A DNA stretch of 64,000 bases from Anaerolineae bacterium (GTDB taxonomy: Bacteria > Chloroflexota > Anaerolineae > Promineifilales > Promineifilaceae). The position numbers and the translations under genes are program-made. Location of the stretch: NCBI GenBank assembly GCA_023954475.1, contig JAMLHW010000009.1, positions 1 through 64,000 on the forward strand, in the 5' to 3' direction. This document shows, in pieces, positions 48,318 to 57,677 of this stretch. Numbering within the stretch: the first letter of the stretch is position 1; each line of letters begins with the position of its first letter. Under the pieces are notes generated by a model that was not told where the DNA came from, did not search any database, and was given only the letters and a program-made list of their open reading frames with translations.

Positions 48318-49943
48318 ATGGATATTGATCTGCAATCGACACACTCTGCATTGAACGAAGCGGGCGGCATTGTTGATGAAGTTGCGAGCCGGTACGCGAA
48401 GTTGTGTGCAGTGGATGGCAAGATTTCGGCCGAATTGATCGACCAACACCAAATCAAACTCGTCACCCTCGCCCATCTCGCCACCCAACTTCAAGCTGCA
48501 GCCCAATTAACCCGACACGCGCACAACCAGCCGGCCAACGGTACATTGCGGCAACAACTGGTACGCAATTTGGCAGTTGTCAACGCTTCTACTGTGTTTG
48601 AGCAAGTTTACATCTGGTCACTACACGAAGAGACACTACCAAGTTTACTTACCAAAAGCATCAAAGCCGACCATGACACGGCATTGCTGGTACACACGAC
48701 AACATTGATCGATGAGACAGGCGGCGTTGGTGCGGATGATTTTTCGGCCGAACACCGCGCCGTGCGCTCCGCTTTCCGCCGTTTCGCCCGTGAACAAGTC
48801 GCGCCCATCGCCGAAGAGATTCACCGTGAAGACCGCGACGTACCGGAGTCGATCATCAGTGGATTGGCCCAAATGGGCTGCTTCGGTCTGTCCATCCCCG
48901 AACGGTACGGCGGCTTTCAGGACGATGCACATCCCGAACACATGACGATGGTCATTGCATCCGACGAATTGTCGCGTGCCTCATTCGGCACGGCAGGCAG
49001 CATTCCCACCCGCCCCGAATTGCTGGCTAAAGCACTGCTCAAAGGCGGCACAGAAGCGCAAAAGCAATCTTGGCTGCCGCGTATCGCATCGGGTGAACGA
49101 CAAGCCGCCGTTGCCATCACAGAACCGGATGCCGGGTCCGACGTGGCCCGTGTTAAGCTGGCCGCACGCAAAGTCGTCGGTGGCTGGCTGCTCAACGGCG
49201 AAAAAACGTGGTGTACGTTTGCCGGTCGCGCCGATGTACTCATGGTACTGGCCCGCACCGATCCTGACATGGAAAGCGGTCATCGCGGCCTGACCCTGTT
49301 CATGGTTGAAAAACCGGTCGCCGCAGGGCGTGAATTCGCGTTTCAGTTGGGCGACGGCAACCTGTCCGGACGCGCCATTCCAACGCTGGGGTATCGCGGC
49401 ATGCACTCGTTTGCGCTGGCGTTTGAGAATGTGTTTGTGCCAGACAGTCACGTCATCGGTGAGGAAAGCGGGATCGGACGCGGCTTTTATCTGCAAATGC
49501 ACGGTTTTTCCGGGAGTCGTTTGCAGACGGCGGCACGCGCTTTAGGTGTGATGACGGCGGCGTTTCAAGAGGCGCTGGCGTATGTGCAGGAGCGGGAGGT
49601 TTTCGGCCGAAAGTTGATCACCTATCCGCTCGTCCAGCATAAACTGGTCCACATGGCAGCCCGGATTCAGGCTGGTCGCCGTCTGACCTACCACGCGGCC
49701 GCCGAACTCAATGCCGGACGTGGTGCCGTGACAGCGGCGATGGCCAAGTTGTTGACGGGTAAATCGGCCGAATGGGTCACGCGGGAAGCATTGCAACTGC
49801 ACGGCGGCATGGGGTATGCTGAAGAATTCCCCGTATCGCGCCATTTTGTCGATGCGCGCGTGCTGTCGATCTTTGAAGGCGCCGAGGACGTGCTGGCGTT
49901 GCGCATTATCGCCCGCGCATTGCTGCGCGACGCATTAATCTAG
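48318..49943 (+). CDS. Acyl-CoA dehydrogenase with N-terminal extension (methylsuccinyl-CoA dehydrogenase-like)
   Basis: A 541-residue protein. The last about 390 residues are an acyl-CoA dehydrogenase (AITEPDAGSDVARVKLAAR, LNGEKTWCTFAGRADVL, FGRKLITYPLVQHKLVHMAAR, LQLHGGMGYAEEFPVSRHFVDARVLSIFEGAEDVLALR). The first about 150 residues are a helical extension. The same length and layout are known for methylsuccinyl-CoA dehydrogenase of the ethylmalonyl-CoA pathway, and a CitE-like lyase is nearby, but no crotonyl-CoA carboxylase/reductase or mutase gene is in the window. The substrate assignment is therefore an inference. Confidence 0.75.
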   Translation: MDIDLQSTHSALNEAGGIVDEVASRYAKLCAVDGKISAELIDQHQIKLVTLAHLATQLQAAAQLTRHAHNQPANGTLRQQLVRNLAVVNASTVFEQVYIWSLHEETLPSLLTKSIKADHDTALLVHTTTLIDETGGVGADDFSAEHRAVRSAFRRFAREQVAPIAEEIHREDRDVPESIISGLAQMGCFGLSIPERYGGFQDDAHPEHMTMVIASDELSRASFGTAGSIPTRPELLAKALLKGGTEAQKQSWLPRIASGERQAAVAITEPDAGSDVARVKLAARKVVGGWLLNGEKTWCTFAGRADVLMVLARTDPDMESGHRGLTLFMVEKPVAAGREFAFQLGDGNLSGRAIPTLGYRGMHSFALAFENVFVPDSHVIGEESGIGRGFYLQMHGFSGSRLQTAARALGVMTAAFQEALAYVQEREVFGRKLITYPLVQHKLVHMAARIQAGRRLTYHAAAELNAGRGAVTAAMAKLLTGKSAEWVTREALQLHGGMGYAEEFPVSRHFVDARVLSIFEGAEDVLALRIIARALLRDALI

Positions 49944-50068
49944 CCCTGGTGTGTTGATGGATACAAGACCAGTTCAAGCACCTATATTTCGGCCGAACAA
50001 TAGAGAAGTTTGGACTAAGCGCCACCTTGCAACACCGTTTGCGCTCAAACAAAGGCACAATATCAAAA

Positions 50069-50653
50069 TCAGGATTCTTGTTCTTTTTCGACACCGATCG
50101 AGACCGCAGATTTGTCAGATGAGTCCATTTCATCGTTTTTGGCAATCATCTCAGCTTCCTTGTTCATCTTACTCGACCAGGAACGCAAAGCCACAAATAC
50201 ACCGAGCGCAGCTATCGGCAGCGCAATGGCAATGCCGTAATTGAGCAGATTGGCCGTTTCGACGCCACCAGCAAACATGGCGCCCATGAAATTCACGGCC
50301 AGGACAACGACGGTTACGCCAATGAGATTGGTTTCTAGCTCTTCGGTGCTGCCAATTTTTAGCCAGCCGGGGAAATTTATCTCTTTGATAAAGAGCTGGA
50401 AAAACCCGACGGCCGTAATGAAGAGAACGGTACCGATGAGAAAAGTATGGACGTATTCAACCACTTCAAACACTACAATTCCCTGCTGATGCACCGATTC
50501 TACTTCGCTCGGAGTCAATCCCTCGACAACGAGCTCAAAAAGCAGTCTGATTAGTCCAATGCCACCGAAGACAAAGAAGAAGGCGGCCGCAAGAGCCAAC
50601 CCCAAAATAGGGATGATGATTAAATAACGTGTGCGCAGCAGGAATCGTGACAT
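50069..50653 (-). CDS. YqhA family (UPF0114) membrane protein
   Basis: A 194-residue protein with about four membrane helices. The UPF0114 marks are RFLLRTRYLIIIPILGL at the N-terminus, VEYVHTFLIGTVLFITAVG near 65 and ELETNLIGVTVVVLAVNFMGA near 105. It ends in a charged tail. Function is unknown. Confidence 0.85.
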   Translation of the reverse strand: MSRFLLRTRYLIIIPILGLALAAAFFFVFGGIGLIRLLFELVVEGLTPSEVESVHQQGIVVFEVVEYVHTFLIGTVLFITAVGFFQLFIKEINFPGWLKIGSTEELETNLIGVTVVVLAVNFMGAMFAGGVETANLLNYGIAIALPIAALGVFVALRSWSSKMNKEAEMIAKNDEMDSSDKSAVSIGVEKEQES

Positions 50654-50714
50654 TGAGCTAATCCTTCTATTGTGTGTTGACTATCTTTTGTATGCAATTG
50701 ATCACAATCTGTTT

Positions 50715-51509
50715 TTACAGCAAGCCATGATACAGGCCGCCGTCAACCTGCATCATGACACCGTTAACGTAGCTCGCCGCAGGTGAAACGAGGAACGCGG
50801 CCACTCGGCCGAATTCTTGCGGTGTCGCCATGCGTTTCAGCGGAATCGCACCGGTAACTTTCGCAGTTTCAGCGTCAATCGTGGTGCCATTCGTTTTGGC
50901 ACGGTTCTCAAAGATATATGTCACCCGCTCCGTGCTCGTCCAACCGGGTAAAATCGAATTGGCGCGAATCCCTTCCGGCCCTAATTCCTGCGACAATGCC
51001 TTGGTCAAGCCGACCACAGCCGGACGAATGACATTGGACAATAACAATCCGGTAATCGGTTCTTTGACAGAAATACTAGTAACCGTCAGAATGCTGGCTG
51101 CCTCACTTTGACGCAAATAGGGTAATGCCGCCTTGACCAATTGCGCTGCGCTCATCAAGGTCAAATCGATGCCGCGCTGCCATGCTTCCAAATCGGTCGA
51201 ATCAAAACTGCCGCCTGGTGGGCCGCCGGCATTGGTGATCAAAATGTCTAGCCCACCAAATTGCGCTATGGCGAACTCAACGAGGCGTTGATTATCGGCC
51301 GAATTCAGCACGTCCATTTGCATTGCCGCTACAGTGCGTTCACCAAACTGATCGCGCAACGTCTGCGTCGCTGCCGTCAACCGCTCCGCATCACGGCCAC
51401 AAATGACAACCCGTGCGCCTTCGCCCAACAATGCCTCTGCCGCCGCAAAGCCTAATCCCGACGACGACGCGACAACCAATGCAATTTTGTTCTGCAAACC
51501 TAAATCCAT
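50715..51509 (-). CDS. SDR-family oxidoreductase with altered catalytic YxxxK
   Basis: A 264-residue Rossmann protein. The nucleotide site reads VVASSSGLGFAAAEALL at 12-28, NAGG is at 90-93 and the Ser-containing strand is SILTVTSISVKEP near 140. Where the Tyr-x-x-x-Lys pair is expected the sequence is LLLSNVIRPAVVGLTKAL, so Tyr is replaced by Ser and Lys by Arg. A subgroup of SDR proteins shares this change and is annotated as oxidoreductase without proof. The end (GVMMQVDGGLYHGLL) is normal. Confidence 0.85.
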   Translation of the reverse strand: MDLGLQNKIALVVASSSGLGFAAAEALLGEGARVVICGRDAERLTAATQTLRDQFGERTVAAMQMDVLNSADNQRLVEFAIAQFGGLDILITNAGGPPGGSFDSTDLEAWQRGIDLTLMSAAQLVKAALPYLRQSEAASILTVTSISVKEPITGLLLSNVIRPAVVGLTKALSQELGPEGIRANSILPGWTSTERVTYIFENRAKTNGTTIDAETAKVTGAIPLKRMATPQEFGRVAAFLVSPAASYVNGVMMQVDGGLYHGLL

Positions 51510-51517
51510 GTCTCACC

Positions 51518-51585
51518 TCATCTCGGATGTCGGATGTCGGCATGAGTCTGCCTACTCCGAAATCGCACATCCCAAATCCGAATTC
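51518..51585. repeat. Intergenic element with 7-bp periodic repeats (guaA-SDR)
   Basis: Reading the plus strand in sevens gives TCTCGGA, TGTCGGA, TGTCGGC, then TCCGAAA, TCGCACA, TCCCAAA, TCCGAAT. The first and last thirds are partly complementary, so a hairpin with a central loop is possible. It resembles the 8-bp periodic elements elsewhere in the window but with a 7-bp period. Confidence 0.55.
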
Positions 51586-51588
51586 GCC

Positions 51589-53160
51589 CTATTCCCACTC
51601 GATTGTACCTGGCGGCTTAGAGGTCACATCGTAGACGACGCGATTGATGCCCTTGACCTCGTTGACAATGCGACGGCTGACCCTTGCCAGCAAATCGTAT
51701 GGTAGCCGCGCCCAATCGGCCGTCATGAAATCTTCCGTCGTCACCGCACGCAGCGTTATTACCTCTTCGTAAGTACGCCCGTCTCCCATAACACCGACGC
51801 TTTTTACCGGCAGCAGTACGGCAAATGCTTGCTGCGTACCGCGTCGCAACATGCTGTGCGCCGCCAACTCACCGGTGAAAATCGCATCCGCTTCGCGCAA
51901 TTTTTCCAGCCGTTCCCACGTAATTTCGCCGAGACAGCGAATAGCCAGTCCCGGCCCGGGAAACGGCTGCCGCCAGACGATACTCTCCGGCAAGCCCAAT
52001 TCTTCGCCAATACGGCGCACTTCGTCCTTGAAGCAGAGACGCAACGGCTCGACCAGTTCAAACGTCATATCATCAGGCAATCCACCGACATTGTGATGTG
52101 ATTTGATCGTATGCGCATCTGGTCGGTCTTTGGACGCACTCTCGATCACATCAGGGTAAATCGTGCCCTGTGCGAGAAAATTAATGTGGCCTAGTTTACG
52201 CGCTTCGCGCTCAAAGATGCGAATAAATTTCTCGCCAATGATCTTGCGTTTCTGTTCCGGATCGGTGACGCCTTCCAACGCTTCCAGATAGTCCTCAACA
52301 GAGTTAACGGCAACGAGGCGCATCCCCTGTTCGCGCTCAAATGTCTCGACCACTTGCGCCGCTTCGCCTTTGCGCAACATGCCGTGATCGACAAACACAC
52401 AGGTCAACTGGTCGCCGACCGCGCGGTGAATTAACGCGGCGACGACAGAGGAATCGACGCCACCGCTGAGACCAAGCACGACTTTGCCGCCGCCGACTTG
52501 CCGGCGAATGGCAGCGACCTGTTCGTCGATGTAGTTGGCCGGTGTCCAATCGGGCGTCGCGCCGCAAACATCGTGAACGAAGTTGCGCAGCAATGTGCCA
52601 CCTTGCGGCGTGTGGACGACTTCAGGATGGAATTGCACCGCGTAGAGTTGGCGTGTCAAATCGGCCGAAGCAACAAACGGCGCATTCTGACTGTGGGCCA
52701 GCGGCGCAAAACCAGGCGCGAGTTCATCGACCTTGTCACCGTGGCTCATCCAGACGCGCAGCGCCAGTTGCTCCGAATGCAGATCTTCATCATGGAGGCC
52801 GCGAAACAACGGGTGATTTTCCGCATCAATATAAACTGCTGCCGGACCGTATTCGCGCTTAACGCTGCGCCCGACTTTGCCGCCGAGTTGGTGCGTCAGC
52901 AACTGCATGCCGTAGCAGATACCCAGCACCGGCACCCCACTTTCGAGCACATAAGCGGGCAGCGTCGGTGCGCCGTCCTCATAAACGCTGTTGGGGCCAC
53001 CGCTAAGGATAAATCCCTTGGGCTGCAACGCCAATATGCGTTCGGGGTCGGTACGCCACGAAAACATTTCACAGTACACATTGGCGTCGCGCACGCGCCG
53101 TGCAATCAGTTGACTGGTTTGAGAACCGTAATCGAGGACCACAATCGTATCATGTGCCAT
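51589..53160 (-). CDS. guaA: GMP synthase (glutamine-hydrolysing)
   Basis: A 523-residue enzyme making GMP from XMP, ATP and glutamine. The amidotransferase domain has the nucleophile Cys in GICYGMQLL near residue 82 and the His-Glu pair in [11 protein letters not shown]. The ATP pyrophosphatase P-loop is [17 protein letters not shown] near 230. The C-terminal dimerisation domain ends [18 protein letters not shown], the conserved tail. It probably has its own promoter (a TATAAT on the minus strand near 53230). Confidence 0.96.
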   Translation of the reverse strand: MAHDTIVVLDYGSQTSQLIARRVRDANVYCEMFSWRTDPERILALQPKGFILSGGPNSVYEDGAPTLPAYVLESGVPVLGICYGMQLLTHQLGGKVGRSVKREYGPAAVYIDAENHPLFRGLHDEDLHSEQLALRVWMSHGDKVDELAPGFAPLAHSQNAPFVASADLTRQLYAVQFHPEVVHTPQGGTLLRNFVHDVCGATPDWTPANYIDEQVAAIRRQVGGGKVVLGLSGGVDSSVVAALIHRAVGDQLTCVFVDHGMLRKGEAAQVVETFEREQGMRLVAVNSVEDYLEALEGVTDPEQKRKIIGEKFIRIFEREARKLGHINFLAQGTIYPDVIESASKDRPDAHTIKSHHNVGGLPDDMTFELVEPLRLCFKDEVRRIGEELGLPESIVWRQPFPGPGLAIRCLGEITWERLEKLREADAIFTGELAAHSMLRRGTQQAFAVLLPVKSVGVMGDGRTYEEVITLRAVTTEDFMTADWARLPYDLLARVSRRIVNEVKGINRVVYDVTSKPPGTIEWE

Positions 53161-53304
53161 GGCGCAACATCCCTACGTGCCCGCTTATTTTCGGCCGAAT
53201 CGTTCGCAATCCGATCCTTGGGCAAGCAGATTATAACACCAGATGATGCCGTTTTCTGCCCATTTGTGGCACGTAAGAACCGTTGCAACCCATTTTACAT
53301 TTGC

Positions 53305-53333
53305 TTGACGCACATCCTTTACCCGCCTATAAT
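53305..53333 (+). promoter_or_regulatory. Sigma-70 type promoter of the polyprenyl synthase gene
   Basis: TTGACG (53305-53310), a 17-bp spacer and TATAAT (53328-53333) form the best canonical promoter in the window. It lies 65 bp upstream of the polyprenyl synthase ATG. Confidence 0.75.
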
Positions 53334-53398
53334 TCGATGAATCATACAATGTGTTCAAAAAATATTGAAAGTTGTGAACACTAGTAAAAGGAAAAGCA

Positions 53399-54331
53399 AT
53401 GCTTGCAGCTCAACTCAACCAGGGTCTTGAATACGTAAATATGTCGTTGGTCAATGTGCTCGACAGCGACGTAGATACTTTGGCCGATGCGAGTCGACAC
53501 ATTATTCAGTCCGGTGGCAAACGGATTCGTCCCCAGGTCGCCATTCTTTCCTATCTGGCAGCGGGCGGTGATGATGTCCAGCACGTTGCCGACGCGGCAG
53601 CGGCACTGGAAATGGTGCATACAGCCACGCTCGTCCACGACGATATCAACGATCACAGCATGTTGCGGCGTGGCAAGGTGTCTGTTCATGCTCGCTGGGG
53701 GCGCACGTTTGCACTGCTGGCCGGCGACTACATGTTTGCCAAAGTGTATCAGATGATGGCTCGTTACGGCATTCGCTGTAATCAAATCATGTCGGACGCG
53801 TGCGTCAATCTGGTCGAAGGTGAAACATTGCAGGCGCTCGCCGCCAAAGCAGGCGATATGGATCGCGAAACGTACAAAACGATCATTGAGCGCAAAACAG
53901 CGAGCCTGTTTACTGCCGGCACGCAAATTGGCGCGATCGTGGCCGGAGCAACTGACGAAGTCATTGAAGCATTGGGCAATTACGGGCGCTATCTGGGCAT
54001 GACGTTTCAAGTTGTCGATGACATTCTCGATATCGTCGGCGATCCGGAGAAATTGGGTAAACCGGTTGGCCTGGATGTGACACAGAATCGCGGCGTCCTC
54101 GTGGCCGATGGCGCAGTGCCGAGCAACGGCGCCCCTTCCATTGCGGAGCCGGCCGATCCGATTGAAGCGCTGATGAACAAATTGCGCGAGTCGGGCGCGG
54201 TCGAAATCGCCCGTTTGCAGGCGCAGGAATTGGCGCAGCGTGCGCGTGAGGCGCTGACGATTGTGCCGCCGTCACCGGCGCGCGATGAACTGTATGATCT
54301 GGTCGATCTGGTCCTGGAACGGGATCGATAA
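53399..54331 (+). CDS. Trans-polyprenyl diphosphate synthase
   Basis: A 310-residue all-helical prenyltransferase. The two aspartate-rich motifs are in TLVHDDINDHSMLRRG (near 79-94) and FQVVDDILDIVGD (near 203-215); GGKRIRPQVAIL is near 40. It adds isoprene units to make the side chain of a quinone or the lipid carrier. The chain length cannot be read with confidence. It is followed by a hairpin terminator. Confidence 0.9.
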   Translation: MLAAQLNQGLEYVNMSLVNVLDSDVDTLADASRHIIQSGGKRIRPQVAILSYLAAGGDDVQHVADAAAALEMVHTATLVHDDINDHSMLRRGKVSVHARWGRTFALLAGDYMFAKVYQMMARYGIRCNQIMSDACVNLVEGETLQALAAKAGDMDRETYKTIIERKTASLFTAGTQIGAIVAGATDEVIEALGNYGRYLGMTFQVVDDILDIVGDPEKLGKPVGLDVTQNRGVLVADGAVPSNGAPSIAEPADPIEALMNKLRESGAVEIARLQAQELAQRAREALTIVPPSPARDELYDLVDLVLERDR

Positions 54332-54360
54332 TCGGCCGAATCACTTCTATTCACAATCCG

Positions 54361-54385
54361 CGGGTAGCCAACAGCTACCCGTTTT
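54361..54385 (+). terminator. Rho-independent terminator within the HAD gene leader
   Basis: CGGGTAGC (54361-54368) and GCTACCCG (54374-54381) form a perfect 8-bp stem with a 5-nt loop, followed by TTTT. It ends only 8 bp before the next ATG, so it must end the upstream transcript partially or be overridden. Confidence 0.8.
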
Positions 54386-54392
54386 GTGTCCT

Positions 54393-55025
54393 ATGAGCCA
54401 TTTTCAAACCATCATTTTTGATCTCGACGGAACCTTGTATCCGCGCAACTCGCCGGTCATGACCGAATTGGATCGGCGCATGGGTCTGTACATGGAGCGC
54501 GTGACCGGTTTGCCGCCTGCCGAAGCGCACACATTGCGCAAGCATTACTGGCGCACGTACGGCACGACGCTCAACGGATTGCAGAAATTCTATCATGTCG
54601 ATGCGGAAGATTATCTGGCGTATACGCACGGGTTTGACGCACGTGACCTGATTCGGCCGAATCCCGCGCTCAATGCCATGATCGCCCACCTGCCCCAACG
54701 CAAATTGATTTTCACCAACGGCACGCGTGAACACGCAGACAACATCCTGCGCGCTCTCGATCTGGAAAATGCGTTTGACGACGTGTTGTCGCTGCGCGAC
54801 TTCGACTATCGGCCGAAACCGGATCCCAAACCGTACGACGTATTGCGTCGGCGTTTGTTGCACGCGCCACAGCAAGCCGTATTTGTCGAAGACAGCGTCT
54901 ATAATCTGCCGCCTGCTCACGCAATGGGCATGACAACCGTGTGGCTGACACCTGATTCGGCCGATATACACGATGGTGTGGACTGCATCATCCACGATAT
55001 CATCGATCTCGAACAGTTTCTGTGA
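54393..55025 (+). CDS. HAD-family pyrimidine 5'-nucleotidase-like phosphatase
   Basis: A 210-residue HAD hydrolase of the Sdt1/pyrimidine 5'-nucleotidase type. Motif I is IIFDLDGTLYP at the N-terminus with both Asp residues, motif II is IFTNGTREHA near 107, and motifs III and IV are in RPKPDPKPYDVLRRR and FVEDSVYNL near 140-170. It dephosphorylates a small nucleotide or similar phosphate. ATG 54393 follows directly after a terminator hairpin. Confidence 0.85.
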   Translation: MSHFQTIIFDLDGTLYPRNSPVMTELDRRMGLYMERVTGLPPAEAHTLRKHYWRTYGTTLNGLQKFYHVDAEDYLAYTHGFDARDLIRPNPALNAMIAHLPQRKLIFTNGTREHADNILRALDLENAFDDVLSLRDFDYRPKPDPKPYDVLRRRLLHAPQQAVFVEDSVYNLPPAHAMGMTTVWLTPDSADIHDGVDCIIHDIIDLEQFL

Positions 55026-55101
55026 GCGAGCGGCTGCCTCTTGCCTCTGGCCTGCTGCCACGCTATAGTGGCAGTCAATTTACACGCATCGAGGAGATCG
55101 C

Positions 55102-55674
55102 ATGTTTTCACAACTTCTCAGTCGCATTCGCCGCAATCACGGCCTGGAACACGCTACTATCCACATGCTTAGCAAGCGGCACAGCGGCTTTAGCGCACAA
55201 GGTAACTCCAATCATCGCGGTTTTTATCTCAACATCTTCGGTAACATCAGTGAAGACGCCGTTCGCGCCGCCGTTCAGGAAGCATTCGACCGCTTGAAAA
55301 ACGGCGAATCAGAGTTAGCGGTGCATCCCAACTGCGGCACTGTGCTGCTGACAACGGCAACCATGACGACATTGGCTGCACAAGCTGCGTTTGCCGCAGA
55401 AGGTATGCGCCAAAAACGCACCAATCTCGACCCGATGCTGCTGGCGAGTGCGCTACCCAACGCCATTCTGGCGGCGGTGGTGGCGCTGATCATTTCGCGT
55501 CCGGTCGGTCTCTATCTGCAAAGAACCTACACAACGGAGGGTGATCTGGGCGACATGGAGATTGTGCGCGTGAGCCAAATTCGGCCGACGTTGGTTACGC
55601 GGATTTTCCAGGTGCTGTTGGCACAGCCCAATCGCAACACCGCCAACTCCTATTTCATTGAGACCATGGGCTAA
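55102..55674 (+). CDS. DUF6391 family protein
   Basis: A 190-residue protein. Its N-terminal motif RNHGLEHATIHML (near 13-25) is the mark of DUF6391; the HxxxH pattern could bind metal. A Ser/Gly segment and CGTVLLTTATMTTLAAQAAF follow, then one or two membrane helices (LLASALPNAILAAVVALII near 113-131). RBS is GAGGAG. Function is unknown. It lies between a phosphatase and an ExoVII-like gene on the same strand. Confidence 0.75.
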   Translation: MFSQLLSRIRRNHGLEHATIHMLSKRHSGFSAQGNSNHRGFYLNIFGNISEDAVRAAVQEAFDRLKNGESELAVHPNCGTVLLTTATMTTLAAQAAFAAEGMRQKRTNLDPMLLASALPNAILAAVVALIISRPVGLYLQRTYTTEGDLGDMEIVRVSQIRPTLVTRIFQVLLAQPNRNTANSYFIETMG

Positions 55675-55702
55675 ACGGCAGCCCGAGTTATTGTCTCGTC
55701 AA

Positions 55703-56659
55703 ATGGCCGACATTCACACACCCAGAACAATGATGGCGGTTTTCGCCAATGCGTTTCGTCTCGATTCGGAAACCTCCATTTTCCTGATTCAGGGCATTTT
55801 TCGGAACCAGAATCGAAGCGCCTACGGTAATTATTACTACGATCGTTTACGAGATGCCGCCACCGGGACAATCATCCGGATAAAACTTCCAGCCAGCATA
55901 AAACAGCAGCTCAGAGATGGTGATGTCTACACATTCAAAGGCATCATCGACAAAAGTGTGCGTGATGATGGCGTGATCGAACCGCTATTTATTGTGGTTG
56001 AGCTTCAAAATGATGTGACTGTAGACAATCAGCAGTCAGAAGCCATCGAGCGCGGATTAGCCCTTCAACGGCGCAAAGCCAATGCCGGTTTTCAGGATGT
56101 CGACAACACATTGCAGAGCAAACTGCGTCGCGGCATCAAACCACATCTCATCGTGATTCACGGCTCAACCAGTGAGGCCGTTGCCGACATAAAGGCTGCA
56201 CTCAACGACGCAGCCGCCAGTTACCGCCTCGATTGGTGTGCTATCAACATTACGGACCGTGACACCATTGTCAGCACGTTTACTGAGTTGCGCTCCAGTT
56301 CGGCCGATGCGATTGCCATTACGCGTGGAGGTGGGCTGGCACTTGAAATCTTTGATGATTTGCGTATTGCAGAAGCGGCTTTGCTCATCAAATCACCGTT
56401 GATCACGGCGATGGGCCACGCACGAGATGAAACTCTGCTGCAAAAGCTGGCTGACAAAGGGTTGGAAACACCGACAGCGCTAGGCAACTATCTGCGCTTG
56501 TGCGTCTCGGAAAGTCAACTCCAACAATTTGTGCCAGTTGTTTCGGCCGAAAAATCGACCTCTGCCTCTTCCAAGTCATCACAATCCTGGTGGTGGCTGA
56601 TCTTCGCCGTAGTCGTGACCCTGGCTATCGGCATTGTAATCGGCATGTATCTGCTGTAA
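55703..56659 (+). CDS. Membrane-anchored protein related to exonuclease VII large subunit
   Basis: A 318-residue protein that resembles the central part of XseA. An OB-like domain fills about residues 8-102. The catalytic-domain blocks then appear as KPHLIVIHGSTSEAV near 147, AIAITRGGGLALEIFDD near 203-219, SPLITAMGHARDETLLQKLAD near 231-251 and ETPTALGNYL near 255. The long coiled coil of normal XseA, which binds XseB, is missing. Instead a Ser-rich linker and one membrane helix (LIFAVVVTLAIGIVIGMYLL, 299-318) end the protein. No xseB is nearby. ATG 55703 is used because the upstream extension needs a TTG. Stop and holA start are 4 bp apart. Confidence 0.75.
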   Translation: MADIHTPRTMMAVFANAFRLDSETSIFLIQGIFRNQNRSAYGNYYYDRLRDAATGTIIRIKLPASIKQQLRDGDVYTFKGIIDKSVRDDGVIEPLFIVVELQNDVTVDNQQSEAIERGLALQRRKANAGFQDVDNTLQSKLRRGIKPHLIVIHGSTSEAVADIKAALNDAAASYRLDWCAINITDRDTIVSTFTELRSSSADAIAITRGGGLALEIFDDLRIAEAALLIKSPLITAMGHARDETLLQKLADKGLETPTALGNYLRLCVSESQLQQFVPVVSAEKSTSASSKSSQSWWWLIFAVVVTLAIGIVIGMYLL

Positions 56660-56663
56660 TCCC

Positions 56664-57620
56664 ATGTTTTACCTATTCCACGGCGACAACGCCCACGCGC
56701 AACAAGAAGCGCTCGCCATACTCCAGGCTAAATCAGGCGATGCGGACATGCTCGCGCTGAATACGACACGCCTCGACGGCAAAGGATTGTCGCTGAACAC
56801 GATTCGCAACACCAGCAGCGCCATGCCGTTCCTCTCACCAGTGCGTCTGGTCATCGTCGAGGATTATTTTGCCGGTAAACCGGCAAAAGAAGACGTCAAA
56901 GCGCTGGTCGACTGGTTGCCAACGATACCCCAATTTACACGGCTCGTTTTCCTCGAATCAAAGGCACTGCGTGCATCACATGCCGTACTAAAATTAGCTC
57001 GTGAAAAGGGTTCCAACGGTTACGAACGCGCCTATGACTTGCCGAAAGGTGGTCAACTCGACCGCTGGATTATGCAGCGGACGCAGGAAAAAGGGGCTGA
57101 GATCGCGCCACGTGCTGCCAATGTGCTGGCAACCAATGTGGGCAGCGATTTGTTTATACTCGACAATGAAATCGAGAAACTGGTTTTGTATCGCAATGGG
57201 CAAACAATTCGGCCGATTGACGTAGAAAAGCTGTCACCCTATGTCGCCGAAGCCAATATCTTCGACTTGGTCGACGCGTTAGGCAATCGCAATGGCCGCC
57301 AAGCAGCGCAATTGTTTCAGCACACACTTGACGACGGCATGGATCCATTCTATCTGTTTGCGATGTTTGTGCGTCAATTCAGGCTGCTGATTCAAGTCAA
57401 AGAATCGGCCGAAGCCGGGCTGCGACCGCCCGACATTGCCAAAGCACTCAAGCAACATCCCTTCGTCGTCGGCAAACTGTATCAGCAGGCAAAAAGCTTC
57501 TCAATAGCGCAACTGGAACAAATCTACGCGCACCTGCTCGATATCGACGTCCAGGTTAAAACAGGCAAGAGCGACATGACGACTTCACTCAGCTTGCTGG
57601 TTGCTGGACTCGCTGATTGA
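56664..57620 (+). CDS. holA: DNA polymerase III subunit delta
   Basis: A 318-residue clamp-loader subunit. The start MFYLFHGDNAHAQQEAL is the usual Walker-like N-terminus without a working P-loop. SPVRLVIVEDYF is near 60, and the C-terminal domain has QLFQHTLDDGMDPFYLFAMFVRQFRLLIQVKE near 215-245 and DIDVQVKTGKSDMTTSLSLLV at the end. It opens the sliding clamp at replication. It is coupled to the ExoVII-like gene upstream. Confidence 0.92.
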   Translation: MFYLFHGDNAHAQQEALAILQAKSGDADMLALNTTRLDGKGLSLNTIRNTSSAMPFLSPVRLVIVEDYFAGKPAKEDVKALVDWLPTIPQFTRLVFLESKALRASHAVLKLAREKGSNGYERAYDLPKGGQLDRWIMQRTQEKGAEIAPRAANVLATNVGSDLFILDNEIEKLVLYRNGQTIRPIDVEKLSPYVAEANIFDLVDALGNRNGRQAAQLFQHTLDDGMDPFYLFAMFVRQFRLLIQVKESAEAGLRPPDIAKALKQHPFVVGKLYQQAKSFSIAQLEQIYAHLLDIDVQVKTGKSDMTTSLSLLVAGLAD

Positions 57621-57677
57621 GAAGTGGCGATTTGAAGATCATCAGATGCCTCACTCTACCACTCTCTACCTCTCTCC

